64,000 bases of DNA from positions 930,001-994,000 of the forward strand of contig NW_026570226.1 of NCBI RefSeq assembly GCF_019649055.1, in the 5' to 3' direction. The position numbers were made by a program, and so were the translations under genes. The notes beneath the pieces were generated by a model. That model worked only from the letters and a program-made list of their open reading frames with translations, was not told the DNA's origin and did no database searches. This DNA comes from Paramacrobiotus metropolitanus. Its lineage: Eukaryota > Tardigrada > Eutardigrada > Parachela > Macrobiotidae. This document shows, piece by piece, positions 47,866-60,883 of this stretch (positions are counted from its first letter, which is position 1; each line of letters opens with the position of its first letter).

Positions 47866-48743
47866 TCCGTCTGGTTGGAATTGTCGGCCATAACTGGAAC
47901 GCGTGGTGCATTTTCGCGTCAAAGAATTATGCTTTCCATAACTGTGTCACCAAGTCGTAACGCATGCTGCTTGACGCCTTCGGCAAATACGTTTAATTTA
48001 TCTAACGGTATTCGTTGGAATCACCTGCTGCCGCTCAGAGCAAAAAAGTTGCCGTTCTCCGCGTTACCGCACAACTGGTACTCATATCATTCCGATGCAT
48101 TCGTATGTACCGGTACTCATATGTTTCTCTCTGGCCGGTGCAATATTGCAAAACCTGTGCTAATACCGTAAACGAGCGCAAGGACACATTTTATTCAAAA
48201 TATTTCTCAAAACCTGCAATTTCGCAAATGATATTGGATGTCAGAATATGGATACTTGTGCGCAAAAATACTTTGTACCTTTGGCACATCTATTACGCCA
48301 AAATTTAGCCAAACAACCGTGGTATGCCATTGTGTTTCAAACAAAATTATGTGCGCGGGATGTAACCAATTCATACGCTGCAGCTAAAAACTAACCTTTA
48401 TTTAAATTAGATCAAGCAAACTTTTGAAAATTTCCAAGACTAAACTCAAATTGGCACACCATAGTGTGTATCACACAGAACTTATGTGCACGGGATGCAA
48501 ATCCGTCGTACGTTGCCCTTAATTCGAAAAATTTTGCCTGCTGGCATGAAACACTTTTTTGAACAAATAATATGATTTTATTTTATACTATAAAATGCAC
48601 AACATTAGCAACGAAAAGAATGTTGTAACTCACAACTGCAAAAAACACTTTTCAAATAAAAATCACCCAGTGAAACATCACAGAATCAAACAGTCCAGCA
48701 ACCAAGCTGAAGACAGACTACTGCAATTTGAAAAAATTATTCT
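47866..48743. other. Intergenic between GALNT C and CCDC93
   Basis: 878 bp with the GALNT C promoter and the CCDC93 3' UTR. TTTATT at 48577-48582 gives an AATAAA signal on the minus strand for CCDC93. No other feature was seen. Confidence 0.6.
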
Positions 48744-51700
48744 CTATTGTTCCGCCAAAGCAATAAGCTCTTCATTTCGTGCGCATTCCTACAAGAAAAC
48801 ATTATTTCAGCGGTACATCCAGTATCATTCATACTCGACAACACGAACCACAAAATTACGGCTTACCTGTTGAAATTCTTTGACCAGTTTGTGATACAAC
48901 CTTTGCTTTTCTAACAGCTCCAAGTACCGATCATTGAGCTGATCACGCTTCAGCTTCTCCGTCTGCCGACGCTTTTCCGCCTTTGAAACAGTCTGTCGAA
49001 GACTATCTAGGATTTGCTCCAACTGTCGGATGAACTGTTCCTTGGCTGAGTCGGATGCGACTGCCCTATTGTAACGACAGCCAAATTAATTTTCGCGAAT
49101 TTGCTACTGTGACCTTTATCAGGTATCAAACTTCTCAGGTATCTCGATACTCACAAATACCCAAAAACAAAACGAACCATCCAAACTCACACTTCGAAAT
49201 TATCATGAATTGATTCCAGCAACTGCACTTCTTTTTCATAATACATTTTCGTGTCGGATAAAGTGTTGTACAATGTGTAATACTTCTTTGTCTCCCGCAG
49301 TCTCACAGCCACTGAAAAAACCAAATGTCTCATTAACTACCTAGTGTAAATGAAATGCAGTAATGCACCATATTAAATTAAAAAGAATTCAAAGTGTTTT
49401 GAAATAAACAACAACAACATCTCACAAATTTGATATACTGGTGCGTCGCAATCTGCCGCTTTGTACCTTGGTCATATAGCTCGATGAACCGTTTCTGATA
49501 CTGTGACAGTTCTGCTTGGGACGGGATATCGTCCAACCGCCGCTGTAATTGAGCAACTTCGCGATTACGTTTGGCTAGCCGCAGGCGAATTTCTCGCAAC
49601 GTGTCCCTCTCAGTGGCCAAACGATCTTTTAAATCCTGGCTAAGCTATATCAATAAAAAAAGTGTCGTTATTATTTCAAAGATTATTTCTAGAATACGAA
49701 AATTCCCACGAAAACGTACACGCTGTACTTACTTTTGAAGCCATGTATTGTAGCGAAAATCTATTCTACTTACTGTAACGCACTCCATCGGCGCATTAAC
49801 ACAACAATAAATGCAAGTACCCCACCTGATTTTTCTCTGGGGAGGGATTCTCTAACTCTTCCTTAATCTTTCTGTATTCCGTTTTCATTCTGGCTGATTC
49901 CTTTTTGCACTCTGTCCGGAATGTCGCTATCTCCTCTTCAATGGCAGTTTTTCTCACCAGCAACTCCGCGATGCGCTCCAACTGCTCCGTGTCCATGTTA
50001 TTCGTGTTCTGATCAAGGTCAGCATTTTCTGAGTCCAAGGTTTCCTTCTGGGCTTTCAACTAAATAAGTTTCGCAGATTATTGATGATGTTTATTAACAA
50101 AAAATTCACCCTTACCTCTTTTCGGGTTATCTTCAGCTCTTCAATACGATTTTCCAAGCTTTCTTTTTTAGAAGCCAACTACAATCAGCAAAAATTTGCT
50201 TTCAACAGCTGAAAAATACCGTACTCCGTTATTCCGTTACACGTTATTCCAAAACAGAGCAATAAAAATTAAAAGGCATTACACCAACCTCCTGCTCCTT
50301 CGCTTTTAGAGTTTCCAACTGCGACTGCAACAAGTCAGACATGTGCTGAGGTTTATTAAATCCAGCGAATATTCCCTCAGCGGCCATTGCCTCCAGTTCG
50401 GCTTTCTGCTGTTCATGGAGTGCTTCCAGCTGACTGATTTCATCTGCTTGCTGGCTGACAATATTCCCTATCGTCGATGCTTTGATCTTCCGACCTCGAT
50501 CATCAAGTTGTTCCATTTCTCCCACCATATTTCGCAAGCGATCCTGCAAGGTTGTCAAAACTTAACAAATAAGTTGGAACAAAAACGGACAAAGCAATTA
50601 AATTGGCCAAAGTTAACTAAAATAACATGATCATAAAGATTGTAAAATTATCCAAAAACAAAAAAAAAAGATCAGTCTGCATATCGGCGTTGATACTGAG
50701 TAGTCCTATACAAATTGCAGAATTCAACAGCATTAGTTTCAAAGGCGAATAATATTATCTTTTTCACTAAAAGCAGTCAAACTTCAAATTCCGTCAAGCA
50801 AATGAGCCATACTACAGTCTCTCGCCAGTCGATTTCAACACTGAAGAGTAGATACATTTTCAATGTCTGTTGTGGATTTCTTCTCTTCAGATCCGGCCAC
50901 TTTACTCTTGTTCTTCCCCTCAGCTTGATCCATTACCGCAGTTCCGCTATTGATCCCCGTTAACGAGCTGCAGTGACAAACGATGTTATTCCCTTGACGG
51001 CATAATTCATAAACACTCACATCGCACAACCACACCAACCGCCGCTCATCCCAACTCACTTTCCATATTCTAGCAGTGTGTATTGCACTTTAGTGGCGAA
51101 ATCCGGCTGCGTCTGTCCGGCTTTTCGTCGATATCGCCGGCGCGGTGCGTAGGCATTATTCAGATTCCGCAGCGCTTGCTCAGTTGTCTGCTGAATAGTG
51201 CGCTGTTCCGTGTCTTCCGGTGTGGTGTGGTGCTTATCGAATTGACGGATGGCATATGCTCGATTAGTATCGCCGGTCTCTTCGCGCGTCTCGATAGCGC
51301 GCTTCACTAACCACTGCACCACCGGGTAAATGTGGACGAAATCCAGACCCTGGATTTGATGCGGGTCCAAACGATGCGGACACTGCAGTTTCGGCAGCAC
51401 CTTCACGATTTTCTCGGTTAATGCTCTGAAAAAGGCCAGATACGAAAAAATAAGAATCACTATCAACAGGCAAACGAAAAAATATTTGGCCACTTCAAAA
51501 AAGCCTTTATCGCTAACATGTATGACGCTTCAGAATAACAATACAAATATTTCATTTATGATTAGAAAGCTCGTAGCAAAGCGGTGCTCGTAGCAAAGCG
51601 GTGCCTGTTATCTCGAATGCTGAATAAACTCAGTAAAGCTGTCAAAAAAGTAAGTTTTATTTCTTAAATTTTTGAAAACAAATTTTTAACCATCTTCTGC

Positions 51701-52241
51701 ATGATAATTTAACCGAATCGAAATTAACAACGATAAGCGTTTACGGAAAAACTTATCTCGCACAAAATCAGCACTGATAGGCTGACAGCAACAATTTATT
51801 TATTTTATGTTGCATTACCATGGGCATTAGTTATCTGGAAATTGTAAAGACAGCCTACGAGAACGTACATTTTTTGCCCAATGCTCAAGGATTCTTGGAA
51901 AAGCAAATCAATATCGATGTCCAAATTGCACACTTCCAAGCACCATACCATTCCGCCGACGATCTAAAATTCCAGTACTCTAACATTATGAATGCAAGTT
52001 AAAGAAATCACCCGAAGAATTCAGTGGGCGCACTTTATCAAAAGGATGCAAGCCCTTGATGCGGGCTCGGAAATAGCCCGCCGCCACCAACAGTTCCATG
52101 GTTTCCTGTAACTTTACACTCTGCTCCTCGTCTTCGCGGACTTCCACCATCTGCAAAAGAAGAAAACTGGTATTAAAACTTATTTTAAAAGTTAAAGCAA
52201 CAACATTCACAAGTGATATTTTTATACAGTACCTTCTCCAT
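48744..52241 (-). CDS. CCDC93: CCDC93, subunit of the CCC/Commander endosomal trafficking complex
   Basis: CCDC93 pairs with CCDC22 and COMMD proteins in endosomal cargo recycling. Twelve exons join in phase: 52241-52233, 52150-52034, 51963-51869, 51425-51060, 50967-50856, 50543-50289, 50178-50116, 50059-49826, 49635-49467, 49311-49191, 49065-48867 and 48788-48744. They give 594 residues (human 631). Seen: [55 protein letters not shown] and [20 protein letters not shown] of the N-terminal calponin-homology-like domain (1-190). Long coiled coils follow, with [20 protein letters not shown] and RRDQLND-type [20 protein letters not shown]. Exon 1 is only 9 nt (MEK), the least certain exon; an ATG also opens exon 2. 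A 17-bp tandem duplication lies in intron 3 (51569-51602). Confidence 0.94.
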
Positions 52242-53771
52242 TTTTCGGCGGTGCTACAAGTACTTATCCAGTAACAAGTTCAAGTGTTCCTTATTCTTAA
52301 ATGAAAAGAAGTATGCACAGCTATCGTTCTAAAATTTAAATGAAAATAGACTAAAGAAAATGTGAACGAACATAGAAAAACGCACTTTTTAGATTCGTAA
52401 CTTTCGTTTTAAAAAAAATTAAAAACATAAGTCAAAACCAGAAAATAAAAATTACTGCTGCTGCACGTCGTCATGGTACGCACGGCGTCATGCTACGCAG
52501 GCCATACGCACTAGGCGCTACGTAGCGTTCGCAACGCGGAAGCTAAAAGGCGACAAACCGTGCACGGTTTGCAAATAGAACAGTGAGCCTATGCTACGTC
52601 AATGCGGTCAAAATTATTTAATATTTTTCAAAGCCAAAAAATTCAATTAAATTGCATGATGACCCGTGGTCGAGCGTACATGCAGCAAAATACATGCCAC
52701 TGGTTTAGCGAATTCGCACAAACCCTAAACCGTACGCTGGCATATCGATCACATTTTTATTTTTTTTCCTTACCTATACTGAGTATACTCCACAAAATTT
52801 TTATGTGAAAGGCAGTTTTATATACAGTTATTTGACTTTTCAAGATTTTTGCTCACTGTTGCACAGAACTTGTTGTTTATTTTACAAAGCCTCGATTTTG
52901 TGCACACATGTACTCACTACCGAAATAAATTAATTCGAATCAGTTTAAACAGGCTAACAAATAAATCGACCACCATATAATTCTTTAATTTACGTTTCAT
53001 TTTATAGAAACGAGTCGACTTCCTCACCTTTGAAAAATACCTAGTTTGTCCGAGCAGACAATTTACATATCCAACGACATCGAAGGAAAAACCACTGCAA
53101 TTGCAGTAGTCGTATGGCCCTTGTATTGTTTAATTCGGCTGGCGTACTGTGGCATCACTCGCTTTCAAAGCGTAACAGCACCTGTCTAGCAATGTGTAGC
53201 TGCGCACATGAGATTGTACGGCGACGGATTCAAATGTGGAAAATAATTTTTATAGGTTGACATATGGTGATTTATTTCTGTTTGCTTTAACTGTTTTTCT
53301 ACATATTGCCCATCAACCAGACGTGTGTGATTATAGCGTTTGACAATGGAAACTAGGCGTAACCGTGTACAACCATCGCTGCAACAAAACGGGACGCTAA
53401 TGGTGGAATGCTGCGCCGCCGGCACACTGCCGGGCACAGTGCTGCAGCACCGCGGCGCGCTGATGTTGGCAGCTTTCAATTTACGCGTGAAACGGCTCGA
53501 TATAAATGGGCGTTCTCCGCTGCATGGGCAGCAGACTATGGAAGGTTTTTGTGAGATTTGTGCTTAGCTGTACACTTGGCTTTCGATTTGTCGTGTAACT
53601 TGATTCCTTCACCAAGAGCTGATCCATTGACACGGAGTCAGACACACTCGGGCAGCAACGCACAGCAAAGAATTGCAAATTTTTTCGGCTTATAAGTTTT
53701 TGTGTGCATTGAATGTAATCCTGTTCAATTTCCCGTGCATATAAACCGCACTTCCGGTTGAATTTGGGAAG
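52242..53771. promoter_or_regulatory. Divergent region between CCDC93 and the annexin gene
   Basis: 1.5 kb between head-to-head starts. A CpG-rich block lies at about 52460-52565. A GC-rich 74-codon ORF at 53346-53567 has no recognisable domain. The interval probably holds both promoters; no TATA box can be assigned with confidence. Confidence 0.45.
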
Positions 53772-56629
53772 ATGGCTAACATCCAGAGAATCCGCCAGGG
53801 CAGTATCAAAGTGCCCCCTGAATTTCGGGAGCCGACTATCCGTGAAACTTCGGGCTTTCATCCGGAAGACGATGCTAAAGCTTTGCAGAAAGCTATGAAA
53901 GGCTTTGGTAAGTGGCAAAAAAATGTACTCAAGGCGGAAGATATATTATTAATTTTTTGTTAACCATATTGACGCTGTATGTGCATATCGCGGTTTGAAA
54001 ATTCACGTAGCATCCTTTCATTGCAGCAGTTTTGTATGGCATTCCGAGTAGACCGCGAAGTGCAGAATCTGTTTTGTTAGACTTTCGAGTTCTTAGTTTG
54101 TAAATACTACCGTAGAGATGCAAAGGCAGCGATTATGGCTCGTCTAACTAAATGTTAAAGTAAAGCTTTATATTTCTAACAATAAATTAAATTCGAGTTT
54201 ACGTAATACGGTAGAGAGCTAAAATGAGAGGGTGATTGTTTTGTTGTGTTTTACCGATAGAGCAAATTTTGGGGTGGATAATTTTACGCCGGTTAGCACC
54301 GTTCAAAACTATGCGAATATCGTAGTAATATTTTGTTAATTCGCTGTAAATAATATTAAGCGAGCTACTGTACTCTGTAGTTCCCGGCATGAACAAATTG
54401 CATGTCACCGGATTTTGCTGGCCAAGTGCATCGAGGGCATATGCAAGCTCCTCAAACATGACTTTAAGTGCAATCTAAAACCGCTTTCTGGGAAGGCGGA
54501 ACAGATTGGAAATTGTATTATGTGGAAAAGTCAAGTGTAAATTAATTTTTAGGAACCGATGAAAAGGCGATCATCAATCTGCTGACAAAGCGAACTAATC
54601 AACAGCGCCAAATCATTGCAGAAGCATATCAGACGCTGTTCAACAAGGTACAGTACTTCTACAAATATTAAAAATTCATATTCTGCAGTGTAGTCTTAGC
54701 GGTTTAACGTTTTAGTACGGCGTAACAAAATCACTGAAGTAGCGTCACAATACTGTACATAATCTCATTACAACGAAATCACCAGTTTTACGGTGTCACA
54801 GGATCTTGCTAAAGATTTGAAATCGGAACTTAGCGGAACGCTGTCAGATGTCGTTGTCGGGTATGTACAGAGTACAACTGTTTACAAGTAAATCATATTG
54901 ATTTTGTTGTAGCGATCAGTCATAATCAAATCTTGTCACATTTTCCGTTAAACAAATTATACTTGCTAAAAATCTTAATCTCGATAATTCTTATGTTTGT
55001 TGCGAGTGCGACATCACACTGAGTTTTACGTACACGCTTTTCTGCAGGCTTATGCAGTCACCGGAAGTGTTTGATGCTCACGAAATTCATAAAGCGATAT
55101 CTGTGAGTTTTTTATGTGATTGTAATTGTTGAACTGGATGCTCGCCTCCGTGCATTTACAAAGCCATATTTAAATTTCAGGGACTGGGCACAGATGAGGA
55201 GACCCTTGTGGAAATACTATGTAGTCGTACTAATGCGGAATTATATGCCATCAAGCTAACTTACCAAAAACGTATGACGCTTCCTCCACTTTCGAAATTC
55301 AAAAAAAAACTTCAGTGCTATTTTTTACAGTTTTTAATAAAGATGTGGAAAAGGATATTTCGGTAAGCAAAAGCATATTTGAATGTAGTTGCGAGGGTTG
55401 CGTGTCGATAATGATCTGCCAAACAGGGAGACACTTCCGGTTACTTCCGACGATTGCTGCTTGCGGAATTCCAGGTACTGCTAAACCTAACTGCTGCTCC
55501 TGCTGCTTTAAAACCTAATTTCTAATATTTACTTGCGCTATTGTTCGTGCCGCTATATAATGAAAGACACCAAGAAATTTGTGTACAGACAGCAGAAAAA
55601 CTGTATAACTTATAGAAACGGAAAGGTTGTGGCCTTCAGTTTGGTTAACCGCATACCGTTAATCCGGCTGTGTTTTCTTAAACAAAGATTCCGCGGAATG
55701 AAACGGACGAAATCTTTCTCTACCAATCTTATCACGAAGCCTTGGCCCTTTGGGAAACTGGGCCGAAAAAATGGCCACAAGACGAAGCATTCTCCATTCC
55801 TATTTTTACCCGGCGCAGTCATGCACACCTTCGCCATGTGTTTGATGAATACAAAGCCATATGTGGACTGGACATTGAAAAAGGTTGGTACAAACCAGTG
55901 CGGTACAGCACTAGTTTTTCCCACGATCACTGCCACTTTGCATGTATGAATGGTCGTCGAGGCACTTGAATCGTCATGAGTTGAATGGATGTTGAATTTG
56001 ATTATTGGCACAAATTACAGATGTCACTAACGAACTCAGCGGCGATGTGGCTGACTATTTCTTGGCTATCAGTAAGTGTCTTCCATCGCTTCTACGTAAC
56101 TTGTATGTGTTATAGCCAGAATTAAACAGCTCGCTATTTCAATTTTCTAAAGCAATTCTTTTTTGTATTAGTCATTTTACTACTGTGCAGATTCATCTGC
56201 AGTTATAATTGCTTTGTCATTAATTTTTCAGTCAAGCTCACTCGAAATCCACCGGCGTATTTTGCTGAACGGCTGTACAAAGCTATGAAAGGTCTGGGAA
56301 CGACGGAACGAACAGTAGTGCGCATTTTGGTTTCCCGGAGTGAAAAAGATCTTGGCAATATTAAATCGGAATATTTTCGCCTGTATGGAAAAAGCCTTGA
56401 AAGTTGGATTAGTGTAAGTTGTTGTGCGCATGAGCGGCATGACACTGATGACAGACGAGTTTATAGCACAATACTTATCATGGGATAAAAGTCAGCATGC
56501 CTTTATTAATTTTGAAGTTTTCCTCAGTTCTGGTTTGATCCATATTCTAACCAGCAGCCTTTTCCACAGGGTGATTTTTCTGGTGACGCGAGAAAGATCT
56601 TATTGGCGCTGATTGGAGAAGCAAAATAA
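53772..56629 (+). CDS. Annexin (four-repeat calcium/phospholipid-binding protein)
   Basis: Annexins bind acidic membranes in a calcium-dependent way. Eleven exons: 53772-53907, 54553-54647, 54802-54860, 55048-55102, 55181-55271, 55331-55362, 55427-55474, 55688-55883, 56021-56071, 56232-56413 and 56570-56629. They give 334 residues. Seen: a short N-terminal tail, then four ~70-residue repeats. Calcium loops GFGTDE (44-49), GLGTDE (116-121) and GLGTTE (275-280) mark repeats 1, 2 and 4. Repeat 2 ends [15 protein letters not shown]. Repeat 3 ([20 protein letters not shown], then [21 protein letters not shown]) has lost the GxGT loop, so it probably binds no calcium there. Repeat 4 ends [17 protein letters not shown]. 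Exon 7 uses an internal AACAG acceptor that alone restores the motif. The exon 8 acceptor (AACAAAG) and donor (GTTGGT) are weak. Confidence 0.92.
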
Positions 56630-57765
56630 TCGACTTGACAACAGGAGACATGGTGGATTTGCCTATATTCAGTTCCATTGCATATGTACTTTCATGTTGT
56701 GAATTTAATTCGTCAATTCACGGATTCCAGTTTAAGTGTGAATGCATTGATACTTGTCTCTTGTCTCTTATCATTCCAGCTCGAAGGAGTATCTCACATG
56801 AAACTGTCTTTTGATCTTTTGTTCCTGAGAAGATTTGCATTTCCCTTTTCAAAGCATTTTAAAAAATGTGCTTGGTGTGGGTTATTGTGTATTTTGTATT
56901 AAGTTATTAAAACTGGAAATATTTTATTTTTTTGTGTTTTTTCTCATCAGTAGTAACGGAAGCGATAATTGTGTGTAAGTTTGCATGTTTGTGTAACCAG
57001 AATGTATAAATCTTTAAACATACAATTCCAAGGGTTTTAAAATACTGCAAAAACGAAGGTTACTAAAAAAGAAATATTCAAGATAAAATTAAAGGCTTAT
57101 ACATTGCATTTTTAAGCGCCTTTAGTCATGTCCTTTAGTCATGTCCACCTAACTAAAACTGCGCTCACTACAGATCGGATAAATTGATCTTTCAAAGTCT
57201 CAGTGCAGCTCACAAAAGTCCAGACGTATGCTGAAAGATCCCTTATTTGGGGAACTGTTAACTTCTTTCGCACTTGATAATAACTAAAGTGGTTTGATAT
57301 TGAAATTTCGCCCGGCTTATTCAGTGAATCATTCCAGCACCGCGTTAAGATCGTATTTAATTTAGACTGTTTACCTACAATAATTGATATTGCAGTATGC
57401 CGCAAGCCTGCCACTAGAGGCAAAGGTCAACCATCCCGAGATCAAAATCAGTCCTAGCACGAACTAGCAATGACTAACTCCAAATCTTCTGAAACAAGTT
57501 TCATGCGTACGTTATGTATTCTGTACAAATTACTGGGATGAGTACGTACATCTCCACTTTATACTCCAATTCATTGTAAAAGAAAGATTTTATCATGTTG
57601 GATAAGAATTTTGGAAAGTGCCAACTTCGAACCTTGTGTAAAACTGCTCGCCACTAGACATTTAACTACCCGTAGTAGTGCATTTTTATAAGCGGCATAA
57701 TAGTTTCTTGTGCAGGCCTAGGCTGAACAACCGACCGACCCCCGCTGATACCTTCCTCGTCAAAT
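56630..57765. other. Intergenic, with TATA box of the following gene
   Basis: 1.1 kb. No ORF of coding character was seen. TTTATAAGC at 57686-57694 contains TATAAG about 75 bp before the start codon of the first MNNL-like gene and is a plausible core promoter. Confidence 0.5.
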
Positions 57766-59373
57766 ATGGATTCGAAACTGATTTTTGCTTGCATCTGTGC
57801 CCTGGTACGCAATAAAATTTCCACAAGTACAACTTTTAAAATATAATGTAACACAAAATTATATTTCTGCAAATCTGTGCAATAAATAGGGCTGGTTTTC
57901 CGAAGGTATGTTATGAAGCCCTCCTGCAATTATTGTAGGCGATTCCAGCCCTGTGTGCCGACCGCGGCTCACACTCCAACCGAGGAAGAGCTAGAACTGA
58001 GGAAGATCAAGGGGATTCTCGCCTAACAGGAAATTATGTGCGCATAAAAGTGGAAATCTTGAAACTGACCAATGATCAGGGACTTGCTTCTTCCGGAAGC
58101 CACTGCGATTTCGCCGGTAAACGGTTGTGTGTGGTATAATAACCGATGTCCTCTATACATAATACAGTGCATGACGAAAATAAATAGAAATCGACCGGTC
58201 GGTCTGCGGTCGCGTCTCTTATACTTATTTTTGTCGTCCATTGTACGAGTAAATACCATTCGAATTCCTTGTATACGAGAAAGTATTATGGTACAGTAAT
58301 CCTAGGCTCCTAGCGGATACTTGGTTATATCGTTAAGGTTTTTCCGGTAATATACGTACGTGCTATTTAAGTGGTTCTGCATCATTTTCTAGGTACCTGT
58401 GACCCCGTCTTGTACTGCAATTTGGACACGTAAGTTACTAACTTTAAACTATAAAAAATTATTAACCAAGAGTTCATAGAAACAACCGTAAAATAAAAGA
58501 CAAAACAAATCAAAACACAAACTTGCATATTTTTATTAAATATATATTTGTGCCTTCAGAGAAAGACCAAACGCCGACTGGCCAGGTAAGCAGTTGTTTA
58601 AAATTAAGTCTAAAATATCCCGGAAGTGAACGCATTTTTGCAAAAATGCTTCTTCTACATATACATCAAATTTTCCGAGAATGGCGCAGCTGGAATGATT
58701 TTTAGGATCTAAACCTGATAATACTTGGCCAACGGTTTTCGGCGTTGACAATGTGAACAGTCCCAATATCGGTACTACCATCCACAAAGATATCTGTGGT
58801 CCAAAATATAACGTAAGTTTAAAAAAAATACGCCGTCCACAAGGTTGATTTATTCCTTAAATCGTTCTAGGAAGCCAATCTAAGAATTTTCGCTCTTGAT
58901 CGCGATCCAGCATCTAAGGATGACCTTATCAACCAGTGGGATTGCCCGGTACATTATTCTAAGAACATCTTTAAAGTTAAATCTGATAATAATTTTCATA
59001 AAGAAACAGTGTTGTTAAAGAAAAAATATAGTTTATAATTCTGTTAGTAAGCTATGAAGTATTTGTATTGTACGAAGAGACAGATGCATGTTTTAAAAAT
59101 TGTCGTTCATCTTCGCTCACAGATTAACCGCAACCCTGACCGTCATGAAGGAAGCGCGGAATGGTCACCTACGTTTGAATGCCTGCCGAAATACCAGCCA
59201 GGAAAAATGAAGTATGTATATTATTATAACTCAAAAAATTATAGAGCTTTCAGAAAGCTTCATGATGTTTCAAAATTAACGAGTGCGTGTATATTTCTAG
59301 GTTGACTTACCGTTATCAAGTATTCCACATTACCCGTTCACAGTGTAACTCGACTGTACCGAATGCAAAATAA
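57766..59373 (+). CDS. Secreted protein with Notch-ligand MNNL-like N-terminal domain, copy 1
   Basis: Exons: 57766-57804, 57939-58116, 58393-58429, 58560-58585, 58706-58812, 58871-58948, 59123-59211 and 59301-59373. They give 208 residues, with all phases matching. Residues 1-20 are a signal peptide (MDSKLIFACICAL then AIPALC). The rest resembles the C2-like MNNL domain of Delta/Serrate/Jagged: YVRIKVEILKLTNDQG, CDFAGGTCDPVLYCNLD (ligands: ELQILEISNTN...CC...C...FRLCLK). Then EANLRIFALD (Serrate LILQALD), INRNPDRHEGSAEW (ligands: I.PS.EW) and KLTYRYQV (Serrate ITYRVRV). It stops where the DSL domain would begin; there are no EGF repeats and no membrane helix. The gene is paralogous to the next one and shares its exon layout, with three extra introns. 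The function is unknown; MNNL homology is my reading and needs a profile test. Confidence 0.7.
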
Positions 59374-60883
59374 GATTTTTTCGCGAATGAGGAAATTGCG
59401 ATCCACGGAGGAGAACTGCTTTAGCTGTCAAATGTTATGTGAATGATAATTAGTGTTTTAAAAGGTAAAATGTACCAAAGTACCATTACTGAAGTGTACG
59501 AATAATATGGCAATTAAGTTCGTCATGCAAAATAACCTTAAAATGTCAACAACAGCAATCTTGATTGTCTCAATTGTTCCATCGCTTTAGTAGACATATA
59601 TCTTCGTATCGCGTTTAATTGCCTGGTCAAACTTACAACAAACAATTTAATTCGATTTTAGAGTTTCACTTTCACAAAATTTCTAGTACAGAAGAATTTG
59701 TTGAGCCATGGTCTGGGTGAAATACGATTGCATTTCCTGTTACAAGCCAAATAAGTACAAGTGCGGTAGATCAGCTGTTTAAGCTGCAAATACTGTGACG
59801 CACAATTTCCAGTAGCGATGTTAAATTCTCGTAATTATTAACAGATTAACAAGAACGGTAGAATTTTGTCTGTTCTTCAAGCTACACACCTCCATTATCA
59901 AAAATACAGAAACCCATCACTTTGTTTTAATACTTACACGTGGCATCTCGATCAGTGTTTTGCTTTTCTTTATGTATTCACGTAAACAATTGTTACACGT
60001 ATCCATACGTTCATGTTGCAAGTATTCGTTTACATGTACATTTGAAATCAAATTGTTGCGGTGTTTAAAATAGTTTTATGGAAGGCGTAATTAAAAGTAC
60101 GTATTGCTTTTGCTGCGTAGAAAAAAGTCTTGAGACAATTAATTTTGTGATATCAAATGTGACTACAAGGGACCGATATAAAATTTCCGTTAATTAAGGA
60201 CGCTTGATAGGTATACTATCTGTAAGTGTTGTTTATACGTCGTATATGAACAGTTTACACTATTATAATTTACAATATACGAATACTCGTATATCTATAT
60301 ACTATATACAACAGGGAGTCCAATTCCACGTATTAAAAGTTGCAATACTTTCAGTTTCGATGCTGTAACAAAAACCCGGCAGAGCAGAAAACACGCATCC
60401 TGGTGTAATAGTATCAGGGAAATTTTTGAGATAGTTACTGTATGCATTGGTTTTTTCCACAAGAAAATTTTTTCTTTATGTCGGTATCACGCAAATGTCA
60501 CCTTATAATATGCAAATACTTTGTTAAAACAAGGATGGAACACTGAAGATTCTTGTCGATTTTGCTTCCGCCTAACTTGTACTTAAGAGTCGCATGTTTG
60601 GCAAATAGAGAGGCTTGCCAGCGTTGGTGGTAGTGATTAACCAGGTGTTAGTCAGTTTTTTGCCGGGTATACATTACGGCCACCTTCGGAGAAATACCTG
60701 CACGGCAGGGTTGGTATTTGTCAAATCTCACAGCAGGTTATATCCCTCTTTAAAACACCTACTTGTTCATTTTTTCCAAATTGCCGACGCAGAATATTTC
60801 CCCGGTATATAAGGGACTGGTTGCTGTGTGGGAAATTAAACAACACCATTTCTAAGCATTTGATCCATCTCGGCAATACAACA
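59374..60883. other. Intergenic between the two MNNL-like genes
   Basis: 1.5 kb of AT-rich sequence with a palindromic AT block near 60230-60310. Nothing coding was found apart from the promoter of copy 2, listed separately. Confidence 0.6.
60806..60813 (+). promoter_or_regulatory. TATA box of MNNL-like gene copy 2
   Basis: TATATAAG in the context CCCCGGTATATAAGGGACTG, 78 bp before the start codon. This is a strong consensus match at the expected distance from a short 5' UTR. Confidence 0.7.

Noticed and set aside
51820-52002. 60-codon plus-strand ORF
   Set aside because: Shadow of CCDC93 exon 3, which encodes the conserved IVGGMVWC block on the other strand.
53346-53567. 74-codon GC-rich ORF upstream of the annexin gene
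   Set aside because: No family match. It could be an upstream exon or uORF, but the only donor-like site (GAAG|GTTTTT) is weak.
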